Below are positions 16,562 to 25,985 of a stretch of 64,000 nt of DNA, in pieces. This DNA comes from Saccharibacillus sacchari DSM 19268 (lineage in GTDB: Bacteria > Bacillota > Bacilli > Paenibacillales > Paenibacillaceae). The stretch is taken from NCBI RefSeq assembly GCF_000585395.1, contig NZ_KK073875.1, positions 4,262,424-4,326,423 of the forward strand. The letters are read 5' to 3'. A program made the position numbers and the translations under genes. Positions within the stretch are counted from its first letter, which is position 1; each line of letters begins with the position of its first letter. Under the pieces are notes generated by a model that searched no databases, was not told where the DNA came from, and worked only from the letters and a program-made list of their open reading frames with translations.

Positions 16562-18406
16562 TTACAGAAAACGGAATTGCGCTTCGACCAAACCGTTGTA
16601 AATGCCGCCATGTTTAATCAATTCGGAATGCGTGCCTTGTTCCTTGATCTCGCCGTGGTCGAGCACGATGATCTTATCGGCGTGACGAATCGTAGAGAGA
16701 CGGTGTGCCACGATGAAGGAAGTTCTTCCTTGAAGAAGGATCTTGAGCGCTTCCTGAATCCTCAATTCCGTCTCCGTGTCGATGCTGGCCGTGGCTTCGT
16801 CCAGGATCAGGATGCGCGGATCGGCAAGCAGGGCGCGCGCGAACGAAAGCAATTGTCGCTGCCCCATCGAAAGCGCGCTTCCCCGTTCTTCGACTTCCGT
16901 ATCGTAGCCGCCCGGCAGCGCCATAATAAAGTCGTGCGCTTTGACGGCCCGCGTCACTTCTTCAATCTCCGCGTCGGTCGCGTCCAAACGGCCGAAGCGA
17001 ATATTTTCGCGAATGGTACCCGAGAAAATGAACGTGTCTTGCAGCACGATTCCGATCTGCGCCCGTAAGCTTTCCAGCTTGACGTCCCGCACGTCGATGC
17101 CGTCGAGCTTGACGGAGCCTTCGCTCACGTCGTAAAAGCGGCTGAGCAGATTGATGATCGTCGACTTGCCGGAGCCGGTATGGCCGACGAGCGCGATGGA
17201 TTGCCCGGCTTTGGCTTCGATGTCGATGCTCTTGAGCGCTTGGCGTCCCGGTTCGTATTCGAACACGACCTTGTCCAGATTGACGTCGCCCCGAATTTTA
17301 GGCAGCGGCTTCGCTCCCGGCTTATCGTCGATGCTCGGCTCCTCGTCCAAGAATTCGAAAATGCGTTCCGACGAAGCCATCGCCACGAGCAGCTGGTTGT
17401 ACATTTGACCCAGGCGGTTGATCGGATCCCAGAAGTTGCCGACGTAGTTCGCGAACGTCACGAGCAGACCGACCGTGACTTCGCCTTGTTGGATCAGGTA
17501 AGTACCGTACCAGAACAGGATCATCGATCCGACCCCGCCCGTGATCTCGATCATCGGCCCGAAGGCCTGGTTCATGGTCGAAGCGCGGTTCCAGGATTTC
17601 CGGCTGTCCGCGTTCATGCCGTTGAAGAACTTCATGTTTTCTTTTTCCTGCGTATAGGCTTGGGTTACGCGAATTCCCTGGATCGCTTCGTTCAAGTGCG
17701 AATTGATCCGGGAGTTCTTGATGCGGACATCCTGCCAAGCCATGCGAATCTTCTGGCGCAGCTTGGTCGAGATGAAGAACATGATCGGAACGGTAATCAT
17801 CACGGCAAGTCCCAATTTCCAGTTAATCAGCAGCAGAATGACCATGATCCCCGCCAGCTGAACGCAGTCGATCATCGCGTTGACCGCACCGTTCGTGAAC
17901 AAGTCTTGCAGCGAGTTGACGTCATTCGTCACCCGTACAAGCACGGATCCCGCCGGACGCTTATCGAAGAAGTTGAACGAAAGCTTCTGGATATGCTTAA
18001 ACAGCGAAGAGCGAATATCGTAAATGACCCGCTGCCCGATAATATTCGTATACTTGATCCGGAAAACGTTGGCGACCCATTGTACGAGATACAATCCGAG
18101 CACCGCGGCCGTTACGATGTAGAGCAGCCTTTGGTCGCCGTTTTTGATCGCTCCGTCGATTGCCACGACCCCGGTCAGATACGGAACCGCGAGTTTCGTG
18201 ACCGTTCCGAGAACCGTCATGATCAGAATCAGCGGCAGCATCTGTTTGGCGTACGGACGCATGTACGAAAATAGCCGGCCGAATTGTTTCCAATTGAACG
18301 CCTTGTCGATATCGTCGTCGTCCTTATAGACGAAACGGCTTTGGTTGGGGTCGCTCTGCGCTTTTTTGCCGAGCTTGGGATTGAACTTTTCTCCGTGCGT
18401 GCTCAC
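16562..18406 (-). CDS. ABC exporter half-transporter with canonical Walker B, degenerate signature
   Basis: This is a 614-residue half-exporter with an N-terminal six-helix domain and a C-terminal ATPase. Walker A is GHTGSGKST and Walker B ILILDEATASID keeps the catalytic Glu. The signature reads LSMGQRQL instead of LSGGQ. A charged N-terminal extension of about 45 residues precedes the first helix. The partner gene overlaps its start by 4 nt and has the complementary defects, the arrangement seen in heterodimeric exporters such as TM287/288 and BmrCD. A multidrug or peptide substrate is plausible but unproven. Confidence 0.92.
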   Translation of the reverse strand: MSTHGEKFNPKLGKKAQSDPNQSRFVYKDDDDIDKAFNWKQFGRLFSYMRPYAKQMLPLILIMTVLGTVTKLAVPYLTGVVAIDGAIKNGDQRLLYIVTAAVLGLYLVQWVANVFRIKYTNIIGQRVIYDIRSSLFKHIQKLSFNFFDKRPAGSVLVRVTNDVNSLQDLFTNGAVNAMIDCVQLAGIMVILLLINWKLGLAVMITVPIMFFISTKLRQKIRMAWQDVRIKNSRINSHLNEAIQGIRVTQAYTQEKENMKFFNGMNADSRKSWNRASTMNQAFGPMIEITGGVGSMILFWYGTYLIQQGEVTVGLLVTFANYVGNFWDPINRLGQMYNQLLVAMASSERIFEFLDEEPSIDDKPGAKPLPKIRGDVNLDKVVFEYEPGRQALKSIDIEAKAGQSIALVGHTGSGKSTIINLLSRFYDVSEGSVKLDGIDVRDVKLESLRAQIGIVLQDTFIFSGTIRENIRFGRLDATDAEIEEVTRAVKAHDFIMALPGGYDTEVEERGSALSMGQRQLLSFARALLADPRILILDEATASIDTETELRIQEALKILLQGRTSFIVAHRLSTIRHADKIIVLDHGEIKEQGTHSELIKHGGIYNGLVEAQFRFL

Positions 18407-20175
18407 AGGCTCCCCCTCCCTTCTTCGTCTTCCGCCGTTCGCGCGATATGGTCGGCGTATTGAATGTTATAGACTTCCTGATAAGGCCCGGGCTGGGCAA
18501 TCAATTGTTCGTGACGGCCTCTTTGCACGATATGCCCTTCGTTCAAGACTAGAATTTCGTCGGCATGGCGAAGCGAAGAAATGCGGTGCGCGATGATAAA
18601 CGTCGTCCGTCCTTTCATCACCTCTTGGAAACCGGCTTGGATTTCGTGTTCGGTCTCCATGTCGACGGCGCTCGTCGCATCGTCCAGAATCAGGATTTTC
18701 GGATTTTTGAGCAGCGCGCGCGCTATCGCGATCCGCTGCTTCTGGCCGCCGGACAAGCCCATGCCCCGCTCGCCGACTACGGTGTCGTAGCCGTCCTTCA
18801 TTTCCATGATGAAATCATGCGCTTTGGCCAACTTGGCCGCGCGAACGACGTCTTCTATCGGAACGTCGTTCATTCCGTACCCGATATTGCCTTTGATCGT
18901 CGATGAGAACAAGAAGGTCTCTTGGAATACGGTTGCGATCTGCCCCCGCAGATCTTCAACGCGAAGATCGCGGATATCGACGCCGTCGAACTTGATCGAT
19001 CCTTCGGTAACGTCATAGGCGCGCATCAGAAGCTGAATGATCGTCGATTTGCCGGCGCCGGTTCCGCCCAGCAATCCGATCACTTTGCCCGGAGGCGCAT
19101 CCAGATTGATATCATGCACCGCGTGCAGCTTGTTGCCGTAGGCGAATCCGACTTTTTCGAACGTTACCTGTCCGCGAACCGTTTCCGGGTCGAGGGCCAG
19201 GGCGTTTTCTTTGTCGCGAACGTCGATCGGTCTGTCCAGAATCCCGAGTACCCGTTCACCGGAAGCTTCGGATTGCGTATAGTTGTTGATATGGAAGCCC
19301 AATCCCCACATCGGTCCGATAATGTACCAGATCAAACTGAAGAAAGCGACCAGTTCACCAATCGTCAGCGTTCCGCGAATGACCATCGTGCCGCCGACGC
19401 CGAGCAGAAGCACCGCGCAGCCGGAAGCCAGAAGTTCCATAACGGGGAAGTAGCGGCTCCAAAGCCCCGAAGCATGAAGCTGATTGTCTTTGTACCGGTC
19501 GTTGCGCAGCGAAAACTTGCCGACCTCGTGCGGTTCGCGCGCAAAAGCTTTGACCGTGCGGACCCCTGTAACGTTCTCCTGAACAGCCGTTGTCAGCGAA
19601 CCCAGCGCAAGGCGCATTTCCTGAAAGGCCGGATGGATTCGCGATTCGAAGCGGATCGCTACGAATACCAGCGGCGGAATCGTGATCAGCGTCCACAGCG
19701 TCAATTGCCAATTGATCGACAGCATCATTGCGGCGCCGAAGCCTACCATCAAGAACAAATTGAGGATTTGGGCGAACCCGAAGCCGATAAACAATCGGAT
19801 CGCTTCCAGATCGCCGGTCAGACGGGACATCAAATCGCCCGTTCTCGCCGTATCGTAATAACGAAACGACAGAAATTGCAGTTTCTCGTAGCAGGCATTG
19901 CGCAGCCGGTAAGCCAAAAAGTTACCGAGACGCGCGCCGAAGAAGCCATGCAAAAACTGCATGATCGCTTTGAGCGTTACGACGCCGACCACTGCCAACG
20001 CAAGCTGCGGCACCAATTCGAAATTGCGCGGTGTAATCACGTCATCGATCAAAACCTGAAGTAATTTGGGGTACACCAACCCCAAGGCAGTGGCGATTGC
20101 CAGAAAAAGAATCGAGACGAACATATACGTCTTCTTCTCCCAGTAATAGTCCTGCAGTCGCCTGAGAACGTTCAT
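18403..20175 (-). CDS. ABC exporter half-transporter with degenerate Walker B, canonical signature
   Basis: This 590-residue half-exporter is the first gene of the pair. Six helices (for example MFVSILFLAIATALGLVY, LFLMVGFGAAMML) precede an ATPase domain with Walker A GGTGAGKST, signature LSGGQKQR and Walker B ILILDDATSAVD, where Asp replaces the catalytic Glu. Together with its partner it would form one consensus and one degenerate ATP site. GAGGAGGAAAG precedes the ATG. No MarR- or TetR-type regulator is adjacent, so its induction cannot be guessed. Confidence 0.92.
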   Translation of the reverse strand: MNVLRRLQDYYWEKKTYMFVSILFLAIATALGLVYPKLLQVLIDDVITPRNFELVPQLALAVVGVVTLKAIMQFLHGFFGARLGNFLAYRLRNACYEKLQFLSFRYYDTARTGDLMSRLTGDLEAIRLFIGFGFAQILNLFLMVGFGAAMMLSINWQLTLWTLITIPPLVFVAIRFESRIHPAFQEMRLALGSLTTAVQENVTGVRTVKAFAREPHEVGKFSLRNDRYKDNQLHASGLWSRYFPVMELLASGCAVLLLGVGGTMVIRGTLTIGELVAFFSLIWYIIGPMWGLGFHINNYTQSEASGERVLGILDRPIDVRDKENALALDPETVRGQVTFEKVGFAYGNKLHAVHDINLDAPPGKVIGLLGGTGAGKSTIIQLLMRAYDVTEGSIKFDGVDIRDLRVEDLRGQIATVFQETFLFSSTIKGNIGYGMNDVPIEDVVRAAKLAKAHDFIMEMKDGYDTVVGERGMGLSGGQKQRIAIARALLKNPKILILDDATSAVDMETEHEIQAGFQEVMKGRTTFIIAHRISSLRHADEILVLNEGHIVQRGRHEQLIAQPGPYQEVYNIQYADHIARTAEDEEGRGSL

Positions 20176-20592
20176 GTCTTTCCTCCTCGTTTTCGGGATT
20201 GCCGAATTTCTTTCGGTTTCCCAATTTCCGTATACGGTTGCAATGCTTGAGCATAATGCAGTTTATCACCACGCCTTTATCCCGGCAAAGCGAGGAAAAA
20301 AGCGTATTCCGGCAAGGGAGCGGCTCTGCATGCGATTGGCGTTGTCAGCGCATTCATTTATATGAAATAGTCTCATATCCTCGCTTATTCGGCGACTTTG
20401 GCGAATTTCGAAAAATATGGCCTAAAAAATTCGAAAACGCTTTAACATTTTTAAAAACAGTCTTTCCAGATAACAAAAAAAGCCCTGTATAATCGCCTGT
20501 TCCATACACTTTTCGGACAACTTATATTCAATATCGCGACATCTCTCCACCCTTTCTCTCCAATAGCCGTCCAACAGCTATTCAACAAACCA

Positions 20593-20660
20593 AAAAGACT
20601 GTTTCTATATCAAACGACCCGCATCATGCACGCTGTCCATTCGATTAGAAACGGTCTTTT
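20593..20660 (-). terminator. Long-loop stem, probable terminator of the pectin operon
   Basis: AAAAGACTGTTTCTA and TAGAAACGGTCTTTT pair over 15 bp (one G-T) around a 38-nt loop. On the minus strand the stem ends in a T-rich stretch. It lies downstream of the pectinesterase. The rest of 20176-20592 is AT-rich with no gene I can support. Confidence 0.5.
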
Positions 20661-20664
20661 CTAT

Positions 20665-20706
20665 TACGTTGACCACGCAAACTGCATCTCCAATAGGGTC
20701 AACGTA
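20665..20706. repeat. Stem-loop next to the pectinesterase stop
   Basis: TACGTTGACC and GGTCAACGTA are perfect 10-bp arms around a 22-nt loop, 15 nt after the pectinesterase stop codon. No U-run follows; it may protect the 3' end of the mRNA. Confidence 0.5.
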
Positions 20707-20721
20707 CTTATTCGATCGAAA

Positions 20722-21684
20722 TTACCAAAAACGTTCATCCGCAAAAACTTCCGCCTTGCTCCACAATGTGCTTGGGGATGTATCATTAATCGCCCAAAGA
20801 ACTCGTTGACTTGAGCGATTCGCGGTTATGCTTCCATATTCCCGATAGTCTGCCGTGTGCTCGTTTGCGGCATCCCTCCAATGATCCCAGCCGGCCGGGT
20901 AAATATGGCTTCCCATTCGGCAATCGGAAAATACCGTTCGGGCATAAGCTCGCCACGGGCGACCCAGATAGACGGAGGACATTGCAACATCAGGGGCAGC
21001 AGTCAGCACACATTCGCGAAAAACATAGCCGAAGGGTTGATGCTCTGGCGTCGAAGCGGCCGTGACGTAACCCGCCGACTCCCGATCCGGACGAGCCAGA
21101 CTGTGCAATTCGCATTGTTCAAAATAAGCGCAAGCCCCGCCGAATATGTAGTCCACGGTCCCTTCGATTCGGCAATTCATGTACAGCTGCCGGTACTGTT
21201 TGTGGCGATGACGGATTTCGATACCTCCGAAGGCAGAACCTTTCTTCGGAGAAGGCGGCAGCGGGCCCGTGAATAACGTATCTTGATGTCCTTTAAATAT
21301 ACAGGAGCGAAAAACAGTCCGATCGCAGTAAGCCGCAACCGCGATCGCCTGCCCGACGGATTCTCCCTGTCCCGCCGTATTCGAGACCGTTATATTTTCC
21401 ACCTGCAGATCGCTTCCGCCCAAAAAAAGCGTCGGCGTGGCGAAGGTTCCGATCTCCTCGCCGTCCGCTCCCTTTTCCCGGGCATAACGATTCATCTCGA
21501 TAGTCACTTGGCCTACGCCGATCATCTTCAAGTCGGACCGATGAATTTCGAGCTGCTCGCGGTACGTCCCCGATAAGATATATAACGTTTCGGGAATTTG
21601 CGGATCGCGACGTTCCAGTTCTTCGACCGCCTCGCCGATCGTCGCATATTCGCAAAAGGGTTCTGCCCCTACCCACATCGGCAT
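20722..21684 (-). CDS. Pectinesterase (carbohydrate esterase family 8)
   Basis: This 320-residue enzyme removes methyl esters from polygalacturonate. The family motifs are clear: GHQDTLFTG (first Asp region), GTVDYIFGGACAYF with the second catalytic Asp, and LGRPWRAYARTVF with the substrate-binding Arg/Trp. There is no signal peptide or anchor, so it should act in the cytoplasm on imported oligosaccharides. GGAGGG lies 7 nt before the ATG. It is the last gene of a co-directional row (transport, GH105, GH28, pectinesterase), 18 nt after GH28. Confidence 0.93.
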   Translation of the reverse strand: MPMWVGAEPFCEYATIGEAVEELERRDPQIPETLYILSGTYREQLEIHRSDLKMIGVGQVTIEMNRYAREKGADGEEIGTFATPTLFLGGSDLQVENITVSNTAGQGESVGQAIAVAAYCDRTVFRSCIFKGHQDTLFTGPLPPSPKKGSAFGGIEIRHRHKQYRQLYMNCRIEGTVDYIFGGACAYFEQCELHSLARPDRESAGYVTAASTPEHQPFGYVFRECVLTAAPDVAMSSVYLGRPWRAYARTVFSDCRMGSHIYPAGWDHWRDAANEHTADYREYGSITANRSSQRVLWAINDTSPSTLWSKAEVFADERFW

Positions 21685-21702
21685 CTTAGATCCCTCCGTT
21701 CG

Positions 21703-23046
21703 TTAAACTTCGCCCGAATCCGCAACTTGCACCAGACGTTCCGGCTGCGCGGTATGCACGGAACGGCAATTCGCAACGTCTACTTCTTCTCCGTTTTCGA
21801 TATAAAAGGCCGGACCTTCGTGCTGCGCAACCCGCACCCGATGGAACGCGATATCCCGCACGTTTCCCAAATAAAATCCTCTGGCGCGCATCGGCTCAAG
21901 ATCGGCCATCATGGCAGGAAGCCCGGGCGTCGCATCCTCCGCCATCGAAATCTCGATATCGTCGAAAGTCACTTCGGAGATCGGCATCTCGGCCAAGCCG
22001 TACAAAAATCCGGCAGCGGCATGCACCTGGCGAGCCGTAATATGAGCAAAGTGAATCCTGCGGAAGATCGGCGTCTCCTTCGTTACCGGGTACGGATTCT
22101 TGTCCCATACATACCGGTCCTGACCGCGCGGTCCGCAGAAATAATACAGATTCAGAATGAACGGGCAAATCACGTTTTCCATGACGATATTGCTGACCCT
22201 AATATCTTCGACGATCCCGCCGCGTCCGCGTCTGGATTTGAATCGAATGCCGCGTTCCGTTTCCTTGAACACGCAGTTCTGAATGACTACGTTACGAATG
22301 TCTCCGCTCATCTCGCTGCCAAGCACGACGGCACCGTGTCCATGCAGCATCGTGCAGTCGGCAATGGAAATGTTTTCGCAGGGGATTCGCTCTTCCGCGT
22401 CTTCGGTGCCGGATTTGATCGCGATACAATCATCGCCGACATCGATATGGCAGTTTACAATCCGTACGCCGGAACACGACTCGGGATTGATTCCGTCGGT
22501 ATTCGGCGAATCGGCCGGGTTCAAGATCGACAGGTTGTCGATCGTCACGTCTTGGCAGCGCATCGGGTTCACCGTCCAGCTTGGCGAATTCACTAAATGC
22601 AAGTCGCGCAGCGTGACCCGGCGGCAGCGATCCAGGCCGATGAGCTTAGGACGCGGATAACGCAGTTCCTCCGAAGCGCCGCGATGCCGATCCCACCATG
22701 CTTGTCCGCAGCCGTCCAGCGTTCCGTTTCCGGTCACCGATACGTTTTCCAGATCGGCTCCGTACAGGCAGGACGCGTATACCTGACGGTTCGCTCCCTC
22801 CCAACGGGATTCGACGATCGGATACTCGGCGGGATCGGTACTGAATTTCAGCACGGAACCCGGACTGAGCCGAAGCTCGATATGGCTGCGGAGCGAGACG
22901 GAACCCGTTAAATAGATTCCCGGCGGCACGAAAACCGTCCCTCCTCCCGCCAACGAAGCGGCATCGATAGCCGCCTGAATTCCGCTCGTCGAAGATTGTT
23001 CCGTGTTGGGCAGCGCTCCGTAATCCGTAACGTTATATAGGGCCAC
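21703..23046 (-). CDS. Polygalacturonase-like glycoside hydrolase family 28
   Basis: This 447-residue right-handed beta-helix hydrolase has GH28 signatures: NTDGINPES with the first Asp, GDDCIAIKSG with the paired Asp, GHGAVVLGSEMSG with the active-site His, and RGIRFKSRRGRGG in place of the RIK motif. The start is a GTG with GGAG 9 nt upstream, one base after the preceding stop; a longer upstream frame would overlap GH105 by 250 nt and is rejected. There is no signal peptide, so a cytoplasmic exo-acting (oligo)galacturonidase is likelier than a secreted endo-enzyme. Confidence 0.92.
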   Translation of the reverse strand: MALYNVTDYGALPNTEQSSTSGIQAAIDAASLAGGGTVFVPPGIYLTGSVSLRSHIELRLSPGSVLKFSTDPAEYPIVESRWEGANRQVYASCLYGADLENVSVTGNGTLDGCGQAWWDRHRGASEELRYPRPKLIGLDRCRRVTLRDLHLVNSPSWTVNPMRCQDVTIDNLSILNPADSPNTDGINPESCSGVRIVNCHIDVGDDCIAIKSGTEDAEERIPCENISIADCTMLHGHGAVVLGSEMSGDIRNVVIQNCVFKETERGIRFKSRRGRGGIVEDIRVSNIVMENVICPFILNLYYFCGPRGQDRYVWDKNPYPVTKETPIFRRIHFAHITARQVHAAAGFLYGLAEMPISEVTFDDIEISMAEDATPGLPAMMADLEPMRARGFYLGNVRDIAFHRVRVAQHEGPAFYIENGEEVDVANCRSVHTAQPERLVQVADSGEV

Positions 23047-23047
23047 G

Positions 23048-24295
23048 TCAGCTCGCTCCTTCCGCTCCAACCGAGGACACTCCAGTCGATGGCGCGGTCT
23101 TGTGCACGGCTTGATCGGACCGGGAAGCGTATTGATCTGATGATGCGCCGGAATTCGTCGGTCTTGGCAGCAACAACTCATACTCGACGCACGCTTGCAA
23201 AAATGCGCCCAACCCTTTCTGGTCATTCGTGACGATCGGCTCGCTGATATAATAAGCAAAGCTGCCGTCGCGCTGATCCGCGCCGCCGAGTCCCGCAACC
23301 TGGCAGTTTTTGTTCAGGTTGATCCACCCTTCTTTCGTTTCGAGCACGAATTCGTCGATCAGGCCGCGGAAAGCCAGCTCCAACGGCTCCCGCCAGCTAT
23401 CGTCCAACGCGCCGAGACGGATGCCTTTTGCCATCGCGTAAGCGATCATGGAAGTGGCGGACGCTTCCCGGTAATTGCCTTTCCGGTCGGCCTGGTCGAC
23501 GATCTGGTACCAGGCGCCGGAATCCGCATCCTGATAACGGCGGAGCGCCGTCAGCGTATCGGTCAAAATCCGCCGCAGCTCCGGAGCGTCGGATTGAGTT
23601 GCCGGAAGCAGCTCCAGCGTATCGACGAGCGCCATGACGAACCAGCCGAGCGAACGCCCCCAGAAATGCGGAGACAACCCCGTTTGCGGATCGCACCACG
23701 GTTGAACTTTTTTCTCGTCCCAGGCATGATAGAGCAGTCCCGTTTTCGCGTCCCGCGTATGCTTTTCGCATAAAAGGAATTGCTTCGTTACGTCATCCAG
23801 CCCTTCGCCTCCGGCAAATTCAAGCTGATATTGCAGATAGAACGGCGCTCCCATGTACAAGCCGTCCAGCCAGATCTGATACGGATAAATCTGTTTATGC
23901 CAAAAGGCACCTTCGGAGGTCCGGGGATGGCTTGCCAATTGCCCGCGCAGCAGATCCGCAGCCGTACGGTATTTGGCTTCGCCCGTCTTGTTATGAAGCG
24001 CGAACATCAGCTTGCCGTTGTTGATATGGTCGATATTGTACTCATCCTGGGCATAGCCTCGGATCCTACCGTCTTCCTGCACGAATTCGTCTATCTGTTT
24101 TTGCATATAAAGAAAGTATCGTTCATCTCCGGTACGACGCCATAACGCTTCAAAACCTTTTAACACCACGCCGTAATCGTACGACCATTTGCCTCCGTGC
24201 CCGTTGCACGCATGCAGCAGCGGACTTCGCTCCATGATCGATTCCGCCGTGCGCACGGCCCAGCCTTGCTTGGTCAACTCTTGTTGATGATCCAT
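23048..24295 (-). CDS. Unsaturated rhamnogalacturonyl/galacturonyl hydrolase, GH105 (YteR/YesR-like)
   Basis: This 415-residue (alpha/alpha)6-barrel enzyme removes the delta-4,5-unsaturated uronic acid left by pectate or rhamnogalacturonan lyases. Family features are GKWSYDYGVVLKGFEALW, DHINNGK, the catalytic Asp in YQIWLDGLYMGAPF, HAWDEKKVQPW and HFWGRSLGWFVMAL. The start was moved to the ATG preceded by GGGAGG; the longer frame begins inside that site. The Ser/Thr-rich tail of about 30 residues is probably unstructured. It is cytoplasmic, like the B. subtilis enzymes. Next to GH28 it implies that both lyase and hydrolase products are used. Confidence 0.92.
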   Translation of the reverse strand: MDHQQELTKQGWAVRTAESIMERSPLLHACNGHGGKWSYDYGVVLKGFEALWRRTGDERYFLYMQKQIDEFVQEDGRIRGYAQDEYNIDHINNGKLMFALHNKTGEAKYRTAADLLRGQLASHPRTSEGAFWHKQIYPYQIWLDGLYMGAPFYLQYQLEFAGGEGLDDVTKQFLLCEKHTRDAKTGLLYHAWDEKKVQPWCDPQTGLSPHFWGRSLGWFVMALVDTLELLPATQSDAPELRRILTDTLTALRRYQDADSGAWYQIVDQADRKGNYREASATSMIAYAMAKGIRLGALDDSWREPLELAFRGLIDEFVLETKEGWINLNKNCQVAGLGGADQRDGSFAYYISEPIVTNDQKGLGAFLQACVEYELLLPRPTNSGASSDQYASRSDQAVHKTAPSTGVSSVGAEGAS

Positions 24296-24353
24296 GTGTG
24301 CCTCCCTCATCGAACTCTGATTATTGAGCCAGTAACTTGTCTGTCATGCCGAA

Positions 24354-24381
24354 GCGGCTACCGAATGATTCCGGCAGCCGC
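24354..24381 (-). repeat. Intercistronic hairpin between solute-binding protein and GH105 genes
   Basis: GCGGCT(A)CCG...CGG(C)AGCCGC forms a GC-rich stem with no U-run. It may trim or protect the mRNA so that the binding protein is made in excess over the enzymes. Confidence 0.55.
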
Positions 24382-24406
24382 CCGTTACAACGCCGATCTC
24401 AACGAT

Positions 24407-25936
24407 TTACGATTGAACTTCTTTGTAAGCGGCTTCATATTCGGCAATGATTGCATCTCCGCCGGATTTTTTCCAGCTTTCAACCGCGGCATCGAATCCG
24501 GCACGATCAAGCTCGCCCAGAATGTACTTATACGTCGCGTCCGTGATCGTTTTTTGCAGCTCGGAGCCTTGCGTGTTATACGTCTCCGATTCCAGCGAGT
24601 ACGCCGGATTCAGTACCGCATAATTGGCGTTGTCCGCGATCAGCTTATCGGATTCTTTTTTCAGCGGGTCGGCGTCATGAATCTTGAACCCGCTCTCTTT
24701 CGGACGGCTGGCCGAGAACGGCTGCACTTCCTGCTGCCACAGATCCGTATCCGTAATCGTCGCCGCATCCTGATCGTCCACCGTATAGTGCGTGCCTTCG
24801 ATGCCGTAAGTCATCAGCGCATAGACGTCTTCGTCGAGCAGGTCGTTGACGAACTTCAGCACTCTTTTCAACTCGGCTTCGTCTTTGACTTCGGATCTCG
24901 GGAATGACAGCAGGCCGCCGATGCCGTTGTTGGCTGCCCAGATCGCACGGTCCGCTTCATTGCCAGTCGAGGTGATATCGTTAACGAGCACCAGCTCCAT
25001 GTCGTCTTGAATGCCTTTCGCCATGTTCAATAAGTTTTTACTATCGAAGATTGCGCCTACGTAGATGCCGGCACGACCTTGCGCGAACTTCTGCTGTTGG
25101 TCGGTTTTGGCGGTCACGGCGAAGTCCTGATTAATATACCCTTTTTGATACAGTTCTTTCATGTAATCCATCGTGTCCACGTAACCTTGGGTCATGAACT
25201 CCGGCGTCATTTTACCGTCTGCGTCCACTTCCCAAATATTCGGCGTTCCGAAGTAGGAGCTTAGCGTTTTGAATGCCCCGTAGATCAGGTCGCTGCGATC
25301 CACAAAGCCTGTCGTATCGTCTTTGCCGTTGCCGTCGGGATCATCCTCCGTGAATGCCCGCGCGACTTCCATCAACTCCGCGGTCGTATGCGGCGTCTCC
25401 AGACCCAGCTTGTCGAGCCAATCTTTGCGGATCGTGATGCCGTTGCGCGCCAGATCCTTTTGGAACGGAACCCCGTAAAGCGTCCCGCTGATCGAAGCCG
25501 AACGGCGCGTATCCTCGGAAATCTTCGCCAGGTTCGGATAATCGTTCAGATACGGCTCTACGTCCCAGAACAGCCCGGATTTGAGCGAGTTTCGCACGGA
25601 AGAGTTATCGAGCAGCGTCAGCGTCACGATATCGGCCAACGAGTCGGAGGCCAGCGAGGTATTGATCCGTTCTTCTTTCGAAGCATCCGGAATCCAGGAG
25701 AATTGAATATCGGCGTTGGTCTTCTCTTCAATCTTGTTCAAAATGGTATCGGTCGGCGGAGAAGCGGTGTGCAGGATATTCAGCCAACTGATATTCGCTT
25801 TCGAATTTTCGTCGTACGGCTCGCCTGAAGCGGCTTGATTGCTACTTCCTCCACCGCTGCAGGCACTAAGCAGAAGAATTGTGGTACACAGCAGCAGCGC
25901 ACCCGTTTTACGGGCTTTTCTCGCAACTTTTTTCAT
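24407..25936 (-). CDS. Extracellular solute-binding lipoprotein of an oligosaccharide ABC transporter (LplA-like)
   Basis: This 509-residue lipoprotein has a basic n-region, a hydrophobic core and the lipobox LLSAC, with a short Gly/Ser linker after the Cys. The mature part has the features of family 1 solute-binding proteins of Paenibacillaceae (GVPFQKDLARNGITIRKDWLDKLG, DPDGNGKDDTTGF, the latter like a calcium-binding loop). It should capture pectin-derived oligosaccharides outside the membrane, an inference from neighbours. AAGGGG precedes the ATG. It follows its permease gene by 49 nt. No ATPase gene is present; such systems usually share MsmX-type ATPases. Confidence 0.92.
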   Translation of the reverse strand: MKKVARKARKTGALLLCTTILLLSACSGGGSSNQAASGEPYDENSKANISWLNILHTASPPTDTILNKIEEKTNADIQFSWIPDASKEERINTSLASDSLADIVTLTLLDNSSVRNSLKSGLFWDVEPYLNDYPNLAKISEDTRRSASISGTLYGVPFQKDLARNGITIRKDWLDKLGLETPHTTAELMEVARAFTEDDPDGNGKDDTTGFVDRSDLIYGAFKTLSSYFGTPNIWEVDADGKMTPEFMTQGYVDTMDYMKELYQKGYINQDFAVTAKTDQQQKFAQGRAGIYVGAIFDSKNLLNMAKGIQDDMELVLVNDITSTGNEADRAIWAANNGIGGLLSFPRSEVKDEAELKRVLKFVNDLLDEDVYALMTYGIEGTHYTVDDQDAATITDTDLWQQEVQPFSASRPKESGFKIHDADPLKKESDKLIADNANYAVLNPAYSLESETYNTQGSELQKTITDATYKYILGELDRAGFDAAVESWKKSGGDAIIAEYEAAYKEVQS

Positions 25937-25985
25937 GTGATTACCCCTTCTTTTTTGGAATAAAATCTTCGCTTGTGAAGCCTAA

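Noticed and set aside
23047..23298. N-terminal extension of the GH28 gene
   Set aside because: It would overlap GH105 by about 250 nt and encodes low-complexity Arg/Ser-rich residues; the GTG with GGAG one base after the GH105 stop is far better.
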